Part shown: positions 53,401 through 64,000 of the stretch, piece after piece
How positions within the stretch are numbered: the stretch's first letter is position 1
Layout: every line of letters starts with the position of its first letter
From: Apostichopus japonicus
Taxonomy: Eukaryota > Echinodermata > Holothuroidea > Aspidochirotida > Stichopodidae
Direction: 5' to 3'
Assembly (NCBI RefSeq): GCF_037975245.1
Contig: NC_092573.1
Coordinates: 1,358,001 to 1,422,000, forward strand
DNA length: 64,000 nt
The notes under the pieces: model-generated
What the model was told of the DNA's origin: nothing
Databases searched by the model: none
The model's input: only the letters and a program-made list of their open reading frames with translations
Position numbers and translations under genes: made by a program

Positions 53401-56400
53401 CATCTATAATTTTCGGCGAAATCAAGAATGCATAAGCAAGAATCTTGTGGAAGATTTGAGCGGATCAATTGCAGTTGTTTATTTTGCCACCCCTTGTTAA
53501 AGAGATGTTCTGCAAAGGGTATACCTTCTTCCTTCAATTCTGTGATAAGCTCACCCATGTTGCCAGACTTTACAATAAGGGTTCGTTTGCGTACATCAAC
53601 CAACTTGTCCACCCCTTTCTGCACTTTCTGTGTGATAAGTTCCCATCGCTTCCACTCAACATTCTGTGTTTCCGTATGTAATAGTGGTTCAATGTGTCTA
53701 TCAAGTTGACTGATACCACAGTTGGTGCATTTTCGTAGAACACATTGTGGATGGTGGAAATCTGCATCCAATTTATCACACATTGTGATACTTGCAAAGT
53801 GATATATGTCTTTGATGGGTGGTACTTTTACAGCTGCCAAGTGTGCGTTGATAACTTTCAGCTTAAGTGTTATGTTTTCGCAATATTCGCAAAGGCACCC
53901 CCTGTATTTTGCCTCTTTTTGTGTCTTAATATGAAGAGGCCTAAGCAAGAAAAACTTTGAAAGACTGATCTTGATCTGTGGGTTCAACAGTTTAAACTGG
54001 TGATAAGCCTTGGTCACTGAACAATCCATAATACTGGTGGGCTTTCCTGATTTTTTGCTGACCAGTTTCTTATCCGGTAACTGGTTGGCCACAGTTTCAT
54101 AGAAATCTTCCACTACCTTCACTATTGACCTCTGTAGCTTTTTTCTTCCCGCCTGGTGTTTAATGGCCTTGCTGATGAGCTTTCTGCTAACACCAAATTT
54201 TTTAGCAGTTGATCTCTGTAACTTGTATCGCTTCACTGAACTGAGTGTCGTTGCTAGAATCTTCCGTGCTTTTGAAAAACGAGATTTAGAAAGCCCTGCT
54301 GAAACTGCCTCCATCACAGCATCTTCCACTACTGTTGCTGGTGACTTAGCATTTTTGAAAGCTTCCATCTTTCTTGGTGAAGCTTTCTCCATTAAGTCCA
54401 GAGCAGTGGTAACATAGTGTGATGGACGTTGAGGCATGCCCCTTCTTGCCCTTTGCAGGCTTTTACGTCTTGCTGCCGGAGTTCTGACATCCAGGCCAAT
54501 ACTGTTCAAAGCTGATTTGGCTTGATGAATTTCCTCGGCCTGTTGCTTTAATGCCTGCTCCAATTCTTTCAATCTACATGCTTCTGTCACTAACTTTGCT
54601 TGCTCAGCTGCAAGTTTTGCTGTCTTTTTTTTTGCTTTTTCCATTGCATATTTATCTCTTCTTCTTTTGTTTATTTCAACTTTCTGTCTTTGTGTAAGCA
54701 GAGCACGCTGGTCTTTCTTTTTTTTTCGCCAGTAAGCCCTTTCCTCTTCCACTCTTTGTCTTGTTTTTGGCTTATTTCTTTCCCCTTTAGAATTGTTTAG
54801 TGCAGCCTCAGCTTCTTTTCTTTTAGCCCTAAGCTTTTGCATTCTGCGAGCACACCCTTTATTATAATTTGTCTTCCTTTCTCTCATTTTTTCTAGTTGT
54901 TCCCTCTCCTCATCAGTCAAGTTCCTTTTACTTTTTAATTCGTCTGCCATCGCCATTTCTAAACGATACAGTCTGCTGTTTATTTTGGCAGCATGCCGGC
55001 GCATATCTTGTCGTTCTTTTTTCCGGTCCGTTTTTCCCTTCCTTGGAGAAACCCTAATTCTTAACTTGAATGGGTTCATGCTGACAATTCCAAATCATGT
55101 ATGCTGGAAGTAAACAGCAAAGGGAATTAGAACAGATAGGCACAGTATCCAACATTTTCTAGGGTGGGGGGGGGGGTGGGAAACAGTTAGCCCCCCCATG
55201 ACTACTGCCCGGCCTGGTGCACTAAACACAATTCCTTGAGCAAATCAAGCACAATCAAAATTCCTTTCTTACTTCTAAACTTTATTTTTAAAACACTAAA
55301 ATATAATATAATGGAAATAATCTTTTATACAGGTAGTAGCCTGCTGTAATTTTTTTGTATAATCTGTCCAAAATAAATTTTTGAGTCGATTACTTATCGA
55401 ACATGGAGCGAATAAAACATTGAAATCAACTTCTTTTTGTTTGGTAATTTTTGTTGTCAACCTTTTACCACACCAACCCGAGGCGATAGGCGCCATACTG
55501 AATATGGAAAAAGAACCCAACGATAATGCGACAATGTAGTGTCGGACTAGGATAACATGTATACGATCGATGCAAGAAAAATTTGGACAGAGCCTTCGGC
55601 CACAATGTACCATTTTTTATATAACCGGGCACATTTTGTGGAAATGAAGGCCCAGGCCCCAGGGTCAGACTAAGAGTAATATAAGAACAGGCTGGTAACC
55701 TATAAGCCTAGCCTACTGTGATAGTTGATACTGTAGTGATGATGCAAAACAAAATTGGACAATATATAGGCCTAGCCTATGGCAACTATTTTAAATATCT
55801 TATCTAACTTATCTAACATACATGAAGCTAGGGCTAGGCTGGTTTGTTTATACTGCACGGTTGGCATTAGAATTAACGTTTCAGCATCAGCAGCGGGACT
55901 GACTATTTCCCCCCCCCCCCCAAAAAAAAAAATTTAAAGAATCTTAGTCTAACTAGCCTAGGCTATACCTACAACGTTGTGGGCATAGGCTAGGCTAGGC
56001 TAGGATCAAGTATGAATTCAGAGGATATCTCTTTTTTTATCGCATGTAATGGGGGACAATTCCCCCTCCAATAAAAGTTAGCATCAACCCTACATACCGT
56101 ACAATGTGATAAAATGGTATGGCCATAGGCCTACGCTAATAATAATTAACGTGAAGCTAACGTAACTAACGCGGGCCTAACTAATGTAAATGCATGCCGA
56201 GACACCACATACTTTTGGGTCTCATGGTTACGTATTGAATGAAATTTTAATAAATCCATTTAGATTACTCGCAAATAAGTATCAAGTGCAACTTATTACA
56301 AAATAAACAAATAAATACGGTATAATAACGATATATCAAGCACTAAAGTACTCACGTAGGTAAAATATTTGTCTGTAAATGTAATTCAAGCCAACGTAAT

Positions 56401-59400
56401 TCTGGACACAACCTTGCGTGGTTTCCAAATCAGATCTTGCCAACTTGTGATTCGTTTTGCCAGGTGTATTACGATGCGAACGACGTACTTTTATCCGATG
56501 TATGATAATATAGACAACAATTAATTGTTCGCTCTAACAATCATAAAATATATATATTATTCATATATATTACGTTATTGTTTCATGTCTAGAAACGTAA
56601 CATTTATAAAAGCGTAACGAGATGGACACAAATCACAATATAGATTACCTTTCTTAAGTTTCCTAAACAGAGGCTCAATTTGTTGTCGCCACGTTCCCGC
56701 CTTGTATGGCCTTACTGTCGTATGTTTTTTCAATACGCTAATATGTTCATAGCGACTACCGTGTGAGTCTTACTAGTGAAAACGTAACTATCTGACTGGA
56801 CACAACATGTTTCTTACGAAAATTAATCTGGCCATAAATTATGAACTGAACACTGCATGAAATTGATCGTTATTCTGAATTAGTTTTGTGTACCTGCAAA
56901 TATATGTAGGGCATAGTAACTTGATCAACCATATTTAATATTTGGATTATTATAACACAAAATCGCGTCTGCATACGTAACTTCGTGGGACACTAAATGT
57001 TACGTTTTCAGTTTAAAGTGGCAGTGTGCCAAATATAAAGAGAACAAATCACACACCTGGAAGTTTAGTGTAGTATGGTTTATATGAGTTTTATTTATCA
57101 TTTGAATAAAAATAATGGTTAATATGATGTTAAAGAATAGGTGCTACAAGCTTTATAATTTTTGTAGAATATTTGTCACACTTATTTGCTATAAATTGTG
57201 GAGACACCACAACATGTTTGTGGCTACCAGCCCGTCTAAAACATGTGAACTATTAATAATGTTAATATTTATGTTCACTTGAACCATATGAATAACTTAT
57301 CATGGATCAACTTATCTGGATTAGTACTAGCAGCTAATTAATTAGGGAAATGTTAGGTAATCTCCAGATATTAGTACTGGCCCCTATAAAAAAAGAAACA
57401 CCCATATATACAGGTATTGATCGATAAGATTCCTATCAAAACATTTTTACAAAGAACTAGACTGTGCATAACATCAAAACATTTTTACAAAGAACTAGAC
57501 TGTGCATAACATCAACATATGTATGTTTTGATTGATACGATTTCTATCGATATTTCTTACCCAGAATGGTTTGGTAACCATTGGACTGTTCATACCCATC
57601 TGCCAAAGACACAGCTGACCATTCTCATCGCTGACACCAAACTTGTTACCTTGATCGTTGACTCTTATTTGAGATACTTTAGGGAACTGTCCAGACCCTC
57701 TATGAGTGTAAAGTTTCTGGTTATGACCCCACTCCCATAGATGAACACTGCCATCACCAGCACCACTCAAATCTGTAATGTAAACCACAGTCATTGAAAA
57801 AGTTAAACCACAGTCATTGAAAAAGTATCTTTAAAACTGATGCAACAAACCTGTTACAGAATCTATGTCAAGCTCAGACTATTAACCTGTCAAGTACCTT
57901 GTGGCTTAAGTAGCTGGCATCTAGTTACTTAAGTATTTAGTTACTTAAGTATCTAGTCACTTAAGTATCTAGTCGCTTAAGTATCTAGTCACTTAAGTAT
58001 CTAGTCACTTAAGTATCTAGTCGCTAGTGCATAGCTTACATAACTGGCTCCTAGTCATTTTAATAAACCAGCGTCTAGTCACTTTAAGTATCTAGTCCAC
58101 TGGTTTATATGAACTCCAACAATGTGGGGCAAACAACTTGTACATCAAGTTACACCCCCCCCCCCCACTTCACAACCATAACCATGTTATACCCATAGCT
58201 AATGATGAACATCAATCCAGCCCTAGATGAACATGCTATGACATAGTTGTATGAGGTACAGTACTTTTGAAAACGCTTTGAAAATGTTCTTACAAAATAA
58301 TACAAGTACAGATTAGACCAGCCATCTGTTCAATGACTTCAGGAATACAAGTCCTTTTTCCTACTTAATCAGCTAAAAACAAAACATTCATTGGTTTGAG
58401 TTGCATTCTATCCAAAAGTTGCTATGCACTTTCTATTTTCTATTCCATTTTCTTGTTCGTTTTTATACTTTACCAGTCAGTTTAGAGTTGTTGGTTTGTT
58501 TTACACATGTACTGAATGTATAAACAGACCTGTTAGAGAGATATTTCATACATATGGTGAAGCTAACGAAGAGTATCAGTACATTTTGTGCTGCTGTTGG
58601 TGTATTTGACACAAATTTGTGATGTATTAAGTAAATGATAAAACTTACAGTAGGGAAGGCTGGGATGAGCAGCTAAACATCTAACATTAGCCAACTGTCT
58701 CTGGGTGATCTGTAAACATCAAATGATACCAATTAAAAATCATTCATTAATGACCTAATTCACCACAAGAAGAACAGGCATTTCTATGAACAAAGGAATG
58801 CATTTCTTTAGCCTATATCCTTCAAAAACAAGAACATTTCCTATGGATATTTGTAAGTGAAGATGTGAGTTATCGGGTGCATTCATTTACAAAAGTATCC
58901 AAACAATACTCCAAACAAGAAAAAAGAAGTTCTGTGCCTGACTTAGCAGAGAGAGTTAACAACACTGAGAGGGTGAATGACAGGTGTAATGGGCTTGGTG
59001 TGAAATTTGTGATGTAATTTGCATAATACATTTATAATTTACGATGATAATCTTCTTTGTGTCGTATACATGATATACTAGCACAACTGGCATGAGATAA
59101 TTCCTGTGGCTGCGTTGCCAAGCAAACCAAAAGTTTACCTTTCCTCTCAAATTTCTTCCACCGGTATCTTTCTTATTAGTTCTTTCATATTAATTCTCCA
59201 ATGAATTTTCATTGGGCTTTATAACCTAACAAGGACAACTTATCTCAATGCAGCGACATCGACACCACCTTTGTTTTTTTCCAGTATTAAGACATAATGA
59301 ACATTATGTTTGTTAAAGGTTTATCTGCCAAACTCTCACCACATTTGTGCCTCTCCCAGTCTGTCCCCCCAGCAGATCTGAGGGCGATGTTGGGTCGTTA

Positions 59401-62400
59401 TAGGCAGCCACGGGGATGTTGATGTAGGGAGCTGATGTCACCTTACTAATGCTTGTCCTACTGCTGGAATTCTCCATGGTGTGCATCAGCAGAAAATCAT
59501 CATCTGTAGCCCTAGAAACACTGGAGGAAGAAAACAAAGATACCAACATCAATATTAATGATGATAATTGAGAGGATGTCCCTACAGTTGTTTATCTGTT
59601 TGCTTGTTTGCTTAATACTGTGCACTATCTTAAGAAAATGATGAAAAGTTGTGAAAACAAATATAATGTCTTAATTTTTGGAAAACTCACTCCTATCCCC
59701 CCCCCCCAAAAAAAATAGAAAACCAAAATCTTTTGTGGTTCCAATGCCTAAACATGTTCATAGTGTTGGTAAGCCATGCATTTTAATATTCATGAACTTG
59801 TGCACACCAAAATGAAGAGGGATTATCTATTGACTAATGCAGTAACATATAAAGGAAGGTACCAGGAATCAGTTATCATGTTGACAAAGTCTATTAAGTG
59901 ACATATTATAAAAACAGATACATGCATGAATATTAATGGGGTCAGATTTCTAATGATATTCCTCATGACTAGAAATGAATACAAATGGTTTGTTCTGAAA
60001 TAGTTCCATGATGCCCCCTGGATGCAAAAGATGAATCATAAATGAGGTATTCAGATAAGATGGATGATTATTAATGACCAACCTTCTAGACATGACAGCT
60101 GGATCTTCCTCCTCCTCCAACCAATACGGTACCTCCGGTTCTAAGAGCATAGCGATGTCAAGCTCCATCAGACCGTGGTGAGTCGAGACCACTACTGTAG
60201 TTGGTGTAGACTGTAAACAAGACAACAAAAAAACAATCAACTTTCATGACACTCTTGTCTCTTAAACTGATAACCAATTTGGGAGTATATGTCTCAGTAT
60301 CGGCTTCTCGCTATCCCACCCGCCCCCCCCGCACCATTGTAAATATTAATTAATGATTTCTTCATAAAAGGAGAGGGAAGAGGTTGCTATTCTTCACTGC
60401 ATAGATGGGATATGTTTAATATACAAATGATGCATGTCCTTGTACATTTTAACTATCACTAGCTGAAAGAATTGGATGATACAATTTAGATGCAATAAAA
60501 GAATGATGTCATAAATAAGGGTTGGATTTGTTATTATCTTCCAAGATTCTCCCACCCCCCCACATCCCGTCAACCTCTTGCACACCCTTGACAATCCCTC
60601 CCCCCTCCCCACGGATCATAAATGATGGAGTTGTAATTGCCTTTGCAGCTACTGCCACCACTCCCCCACCCCCTCCCAAAAGAAAATTGAAACCTGTTCT
60701 GTGGTTAATTATACTAGACACAGATGGTAATGTTTGTTACTGCACAAAATTACACAATAAATAATCCCTCTGTCGTTGCAACTCATGAATTTGAATGTGA
60801 CAACGTATGCATTAAATTGCCTAGCATGTTGTTGTTGTTAGTGTGGATCATGCTAATGTGCAGCAGTTACAGACTGGAAGCAATGAACCAACATGCAGGT
60901 GTGACTTTTATAGAACAACTACAAAAGCTGTGCATACATAGTATTACTCATAGCAGGCATTAATCTACTCCAGAACATTCATGTCAAATATATGATCTCT
61001 GACAGAGATATATTTTAGTCATGAACTGGACTTTAATATCCTCCTTTCGTTAATTTTATTGCTATTGCGAGCAGCTAACAAGCAGCATTATTTCTTAAGT
61101 CTTAATTAGTTAGTAGAGTTCATTTGTTTTGCAGGCTAAGGCAATTAGGTCTCAACACTAAAAACCACTTGAAGAATCCAGGTTAGCTTAACTAGTCAAG
61201 TTTCACTTTAAATTATAAAATAAAAATCAGTTTTACATTTTCAAATTTGAATTCCCATGTGATTAATGAATGGTAATACAAAACTGTCTGGCCAATAAAA
61301 GGCTGAGGATTCAATCAAAGATATTACTTTAATTATGCATAAAAACTTCATTGAGTGACAAATACAAATCTGTGATGTTTTCTTAAGATTGATTAAGTGT
61401 TAAGTAGTTACACTCTGTAGGTTTGATAAAATTGCCAATAGCCAACGGTTTGTCGGTTTAATCTTCTGTTGACCTTTGACCAAAATTTGATGCACTAAAT
61501 CAGCCTACACTAAAATGAGTTAATAAATGGGATATCTATTAATACATTCAGAATAAATTCATCCCGCCTCATTTTTCTTAATTCTAATTTGTGTAATTCC
61601 ATGTTTTCTTAATGAATGTTACCACATTGACATGACATGGTGACGATGTTAGCGGGCTGGCCTAAGTATGGTACAGTACTGTTAAGAGATTAAGCCTAGA
61701 CTACAGTCCTTAGAAATAGTGCCATTTAACTTTATTCATCCTGACAGCTTGTTGTCAACAGCCATACAATTCATCTTCTAAGTATAAAGATCTACTTAAA
61801 ACTTTACAGAAAAGGGGGTAAGGGGTTGGATGGTGAAAAGAACAAGAAATATTGCACCTTGTATGTAAGCTTTACAGCACTTAGGTGAACTTCATGTGCA
61901 GAAATGTGCCTTTTAAATGCAGTAACATTGTTGAGTGGCAGTTATCAAACCCTCCTCCCTCTCCCTTCCCTACCCCCCCCCCCTTCTACTCCCCCTCCTC
62001 TCCCAGTTAATGAAGACTTGATGATGCTTTTCACCGAATATCTTGTAGCAGCTAATTAAGCATATAGCGTATTAGAGACCTAGAAATTTATTATGTTAAG
62101 TCTACCTTGCAGTAGGCATTGAGTAGGATGTTGCATAACGCAGACCCAATGCTTATCTTACACACAGAAACTGACATTCTACAAGTGTAATGTCATTAAT
62201 GGAAGAAACCTTAAACAAAGACATTATTGTCAAAGTAATACAAAACAAAAAATACATATTATTCTGACAACACAATGGACTTTAACCCTTGCGTTGACTC
62301 CTCTTGCCCCCCACAAAATGTTCAATCATAATTAAAAAACCTGTTATCGTTAACTCTGCAGTCTAACGAAGATAATGGTTTTCTGGAACACTACACAGAA

Positions 62401-63910
62401 GAGATACAACACAAAGTGGATTATAAATGTCACAGTGAAATGGCTGACTCCCTGAATGATCATATTCATTAAGACTTGTGACACCCAAGGATGAAACATG
62501 ACCAGATGAATTGTATGGTTAAAAGATATACTTCCCAATGAAATGATGAATGTTCTACTCATGAAATATGAAAATGAGTGAAAGAAAAGGTGATTCAACA
62601 AAAGATATGAACATTAATGTCAAATGAAAAGCAAAAAGCCAGGAAGGAAGGAAGGCAAAGCAAAGTATGAGATAAATGATGGTTCCAATTCAAGTCTGCC
62701 TTGTCTGTTGGTAATACCTACTCTGAATTCACCGTTCAAGGATATATTACGCCAATCAGCCTGTGGAAACCCGGGGGTCAAAGGTTTAATACAAAGAGAG
62801 ATTGAGACTCTGGTTGTTGTTTTGACATCTATGAATATTCAACAGAATAGTTATGTAGCAGAAACTTTGTGAACAGAATAACCTTTCCGAGTGGCTTGAA
62901 TACGGGTCACAGAAGAAGGTTCAATGTGGAGAGTGGGAGGAGTGGAGAGGGGTGAAGAGGGGGGAGAGGGGAGAGGGGAGAGGGGGAGAGGGGGAGAGAA
63001 CACTTTGAGGCACAGAAGATCATGTGACTTTTTTTTGAGGGGGCAAACCATAAAATTACCTCAAAACATTCCAACTAAACTTATCCTCTGTGCCTTCCAT
63101 GCAACAAATTCCAGTACTTGAATATTTTATTAAAAACAGGGTACATTTCAATTACAATTTCTTTAATCCTTCAACAAAAGGGAACTTTTCTATCAACAAA
63201 AAAATAGGGAACAATGGTACTAAAATGGGGAGCTCTTAATTTATGATAAGGAGGTGTTGAGGTTATGTGCAGAGGCCTCCCAGATCCGCCCATCCCTGGG
63301 AACAATCCTACGACGGTGGGAAACAAAAAGCAAAGTTTTGGAGGCGATTGGCAAACGATGGGAGTCATACTTCACGGCAGGGGTATCACATCACGACAGT
63401 CACAGGCAAAATTGAGAAATCAAAAAGTAAAATTCACTTCAATATAAAAAGGGTTGTGAAATGCAAAAAAAAACAAAGAAGAAAATAAACTTATGAAGAG
63501 TAAATTATAAAGGAAAATACATGAGCATAAAATAGAGTGGATGTTCTGAAGATAATATATGAAGTAAAAATGTTAGCCCAAAAATCTTTCTTGCAAGTTG
63601 TGCATCATAAGATAACATATGAAGCAGCTGAAGAGTTTGACCGTTGGATAATACAAAGCTTATCGTGATGACAAAACCACGGTGCAAAAAGCTGTAAGGT
63701 TACGTGGAATGGAATCTAGTAGAATGAAATTTTGGCATAATTTGTCGAATACAAAATCATAAATTTTTTGTTATTAAAGGAAAAACTCACCTGATTAAAA
63801 CAGAAAGCTGGTATCCTATCCTGCTCCTTGTGAATAATTCTGACTTTTCCACTGCGTGGAGCTTTGGACCGGCTCTCCGATCCGCTATCGGTATAGATGG
63901 CAGAATCGGT
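47469..63910 (-). CDS. DMXL2: DMXL / rabconnectin-3 alpha, C-terminal exons (5' part off the window)
   Basis: Eight exons on the minus strand (63910-63791, 60210-60083, 59520-59340, 58709-58649, 57772-57561, 49055-48911, 48297-48080, 47663-47469) join in phase to 419 residues ending in a stop. The exons carry KVRIIHKEQD; VVSTHHGLMELD and WLEEEEDP; LANVRCLAAHPSLPYY; GAGDGSVHLWEWGH; SDFVFLGSSSFLATAGFSND; LFDLRQRKIRQTFQAHESG; SGSAEGNIKVWSLEAHGLLH; and SCGADGTFKWRTLP. These are the last WD repeats of DmX-like proteins, found in the same order in DMXL1 and DMXL2. DMXL proteins are about 3000 aa and regulate V-ATPase assembly on vesicles (the RAVE/rabconnectin-3 complex). An invertebrate would have one DMXL, so it is orthologous to both human copies. 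The intron between 57560 and 49056 is 8.5 kb because it hosts a mobile element. Confidence 0.94.
49365..49390. other. Perfect 10-bp hairpin in a DMXL intron
   Basis: TGACACACCT and AGGTGTGTCA are exact complements around a 6-nt loop. They are immediately followed by GTGGGACACC. It lies outside the nested element's inverted repeats. Its function is unknown. Confidence 0.6.
50321..50336 (+). promoter_or_regulatory. Subterminal motif GTAACAGGGACACCAA
   Basis: The same 16-mer occurs inverted in the palindrome at 50686-50720. It lies about 200 bp inside the left end of the nested element, where a transposase-binding repeat would be expected. Confidence 0.5.
50686..50720. promoter_or_regulatory. 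Palindrome of the subterminal motif
   Basis: GTAACGGGACACCAA, a TATT loop, then TTGGTGTCCCTGTTAC. The arms match except for one bulged base. With the single copy at 50321 this makes three occurrences within 400 bp. Confidence 0.65.
51750..55079 (-). CDS. Uncharacterised transposase-like protein (RNase H/DDE-like core, Tudor-like C-terminus)
   Basis: Exon 1 (55079-52589, 830 codons) is uninterrupted. Exon 2 (52344-52264, 81 nt) is optional by phase. Exon 3 is 52054-51750. The product is 958 aa with exon 2 and 931 without. Residues 1-200 are basic and coiled-coil. About 285-315 contains an HTH-like stretch (TAKKFGVSRKLISKAIKHQ). Cys clusters occur near 405 (CLCEYC) and 455 (CDK...HHPQC..KCTNC). 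The core has LDFAENY (about 565), then FISDDLVHDFH, FSDGCGQQYKS (about 680) and GSRHGKGASDGESA. The Asp/Asp/acidic spacing resembles RNase H-fold transposases. The C-terminal exon reads WVAVIYDEEWWPGIITDV ... FMKPTG ... FIWPEKEETDLV, a Tudor/SH3-like pattern. I recall similar unnamed proteins in many cnidarian, mollusc and deuterostome genomes but know no named family. A host gene, rather than a transposon gene, is the main alternative. Confidence 0.82.
52055..52263 (-). other. U12-type GT-AG intron 2 of the nested gene
   Basis: The donor is GTATCCTTAA and the branch is TCCTTGAC (complement of 52065-52072), an exact TCCTTRAY. The branch A is 12 nt from the AG. The junction in phase 1 gives HPQS-VPLENTW. 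Confidence 0.8.
52264..52344 (-). other. 81-nt cassette exon duplicated from the end of exon 1
   Basis: The exon encodes STAHPEGN...EAAEPRHPQ. The end of exon 1 encodes SSTSPEGN...VAQPCHPE. Both begin after TACAG in the DNA and both end at ...AGT followed by GTATCCTT. The exon is 27 codons with phase 1 at both sides, so it can be included or skipped without frameshift. Confidence 0.7.
52345..52588 (-). other. U12-type GT-AG intron 1 of the nested gene
   Basis: The donor GTATCCTTT is a perfect U12 consensus. The branch candidate TCTTTAAT (one mismatch) lies 12-14 nt before CTACAG. The intron contains a poly(C)-(CA)n run on the plus strand (52512-52540). Confidence 0.7.
56159..57006. promoter_or_regulatory. 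Cluster of ACGTAAC motifs upstream of the nested gene
   Basis: ACGTAAC, GTTACGT or one-base variants occur near 56160, 56226, 56393, 56571, 56594, 56612, 56782, 56975 and 56999. That is far denser than elsewhere in the window by eye. The last is linked to GTGGGACACTAAA, similar to the left-end motif. These could be subterminal transposase sites or promoter elements. Confidence 0.5.
57438..57513. repeat. Two tandem 38-bp copies beside DMXL exon 57561-57772
   Basis: The unit starting AAAACATTTTTACAAAGAAC and ending GCATAACATC is repeated exactly at 57438 and 57476, just outside the right end of the nested element. Confidence 0.9.
57909..58095. repeat. 16-bp minisatellite in a DMXL intron
   Basis: Tandem copies of TTAAGTATCTAGTCAC with C/G and T variants occur, about seven clear units followed by degenerate ones. 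Confidence 0.9.
60211..63790. other. Large DMXL intron without identified content
   Basis: This is 3.6 kb of AT-rich sequence with short poly(C)/poly(G) runs and a GA-rich stretch at 62925-63000. I found no exon, gene or recognisable mobile element on either strand. Confidence 0.5.
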
Positions 63911-64000
63911 CTGAGTGTAGGGAGGAAAATTAGGCTTGAAGTGAATACCTCATCAAATGATTTAAGAACAATATACATGATTTGAATAAAAACTTTAAGT

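Larger units (their letters stand above)
50121..57407 (-). mobile_element. 7.3 kb TIR-bounded element nested in a DMXL intron
   Basis: The left end TATATGGGTGTTT (50121) continues as ATTTTAATATGGGTGCCA. The reverse complement of the right end (57407 inward) reads TATATGGGTGTTT then CTTTTTTTATAGGGGCCA. By my alignment 26 of 31 positions match. A TATA or TA target duplication is possible, since TATA borders both TGGGTG ends. Inside is one gene on the minus strand (51750-55079). Motifs with GTAAC cluster near both ends. The element makes up about 86 percent of the host intron. I read this as a DNA transposon or a descendant of one; the class is unassigned. Confidence 0.6.

Noticed and set aside
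55296-55613. 105-aa minus-strand frame upstream of the nested gene
   Set aside because: I recognise nothing in it. It may be part of a 5' exon, but no acceptor/donor pair joining it to the 55079 start in frame was convincing.

Overview
The window is eukaryotic, AT-rich, intron-dense DNA from an animal. It carries five multi-exon genes whose proteins read clearly as metazoan families. Introns of a few hundred bases to a few kb, scattered aggcctaggcct-type intronic sequence, low-copy minisatellites and the gene set suggest an invertebrate deuterostome, most likely an echinoderm. That taxonomic call is inference and of low confidence.

Layout, left to right. (1) ADAL, an N6-methyl-AMP deaminase, minus strand, exons from 5694 down to 744; its 3' end lies off the left edge. 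(2) A 5 kb repeat-rich gap with a large inverted-repeat block (about 6038-6245 against 9047-9945). (3) MAP2K5 (MEK5), plus strand, 20 exons from 10712 to 20871, complete at 446 aa, with one GC-AG intron. (4) SRFBP1, minus strand, 7 exons from 28827 to 23740, complete at 434 aa. (5) A FAM227-family gene, plus strand, 16 coding exons from 30189 to 44914, about 603 aa, with two U12-type introns (one GT-AG, one AT-AC). (6) The C-terminal third-domain end of a DMXL/rabconnectin-3 gene, minus strand, exons from 63910 down to 47469; its 5' part lies off the right edge. MAP2K5/SRFBP1 and FAM227/DMXL are convergent pairs. ADAL/MAP2K5 and SRFBP1/FAM227 are divergent pairs.

The most interesting object sits inside one DMXL intron. 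A roughly 7.3 kb segment (about 50121-57407) is bounded by imperfect inverted repeats beginning TATATGGGTGTTT. It carries clusters of GTAAC-containing motifs near both ends and encodes a large unannotated protein on the minus strand (51750-55079, 931 or 958 aa). The protein has a basic coiled-coil N-terminus, an HTH-like stretch, Cys/His clusters, an acidic RNase H/DDE-like core (DFAENY ... FSDGCGQQYK ... GSRHGKGASDGE) and a Tudor-like C-terminal exon. Its introns carry U12-type splice signals, and a tandem duplication of the end of exon 1 has made an 81-nt symmetric cassette exon.

Other repeats are a Helentron/HINE-like element (40723-43786) whose 400-bp tandem units carry DR4, DR5 and DR1 AGGTCA repeats, a 48-bp minisatellite (39153-40149), a 218-bp MITE-like element holding degenerate telomere-type repeats, two non-LTR retrotransposon tails and a two-copy 254-bp dispersed repeat. 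From memory of the human map, all five host genes have orthologues on 15q or the paralogous 5q23 region, so the block looks like a preserved piece of an ancestral chromosome.
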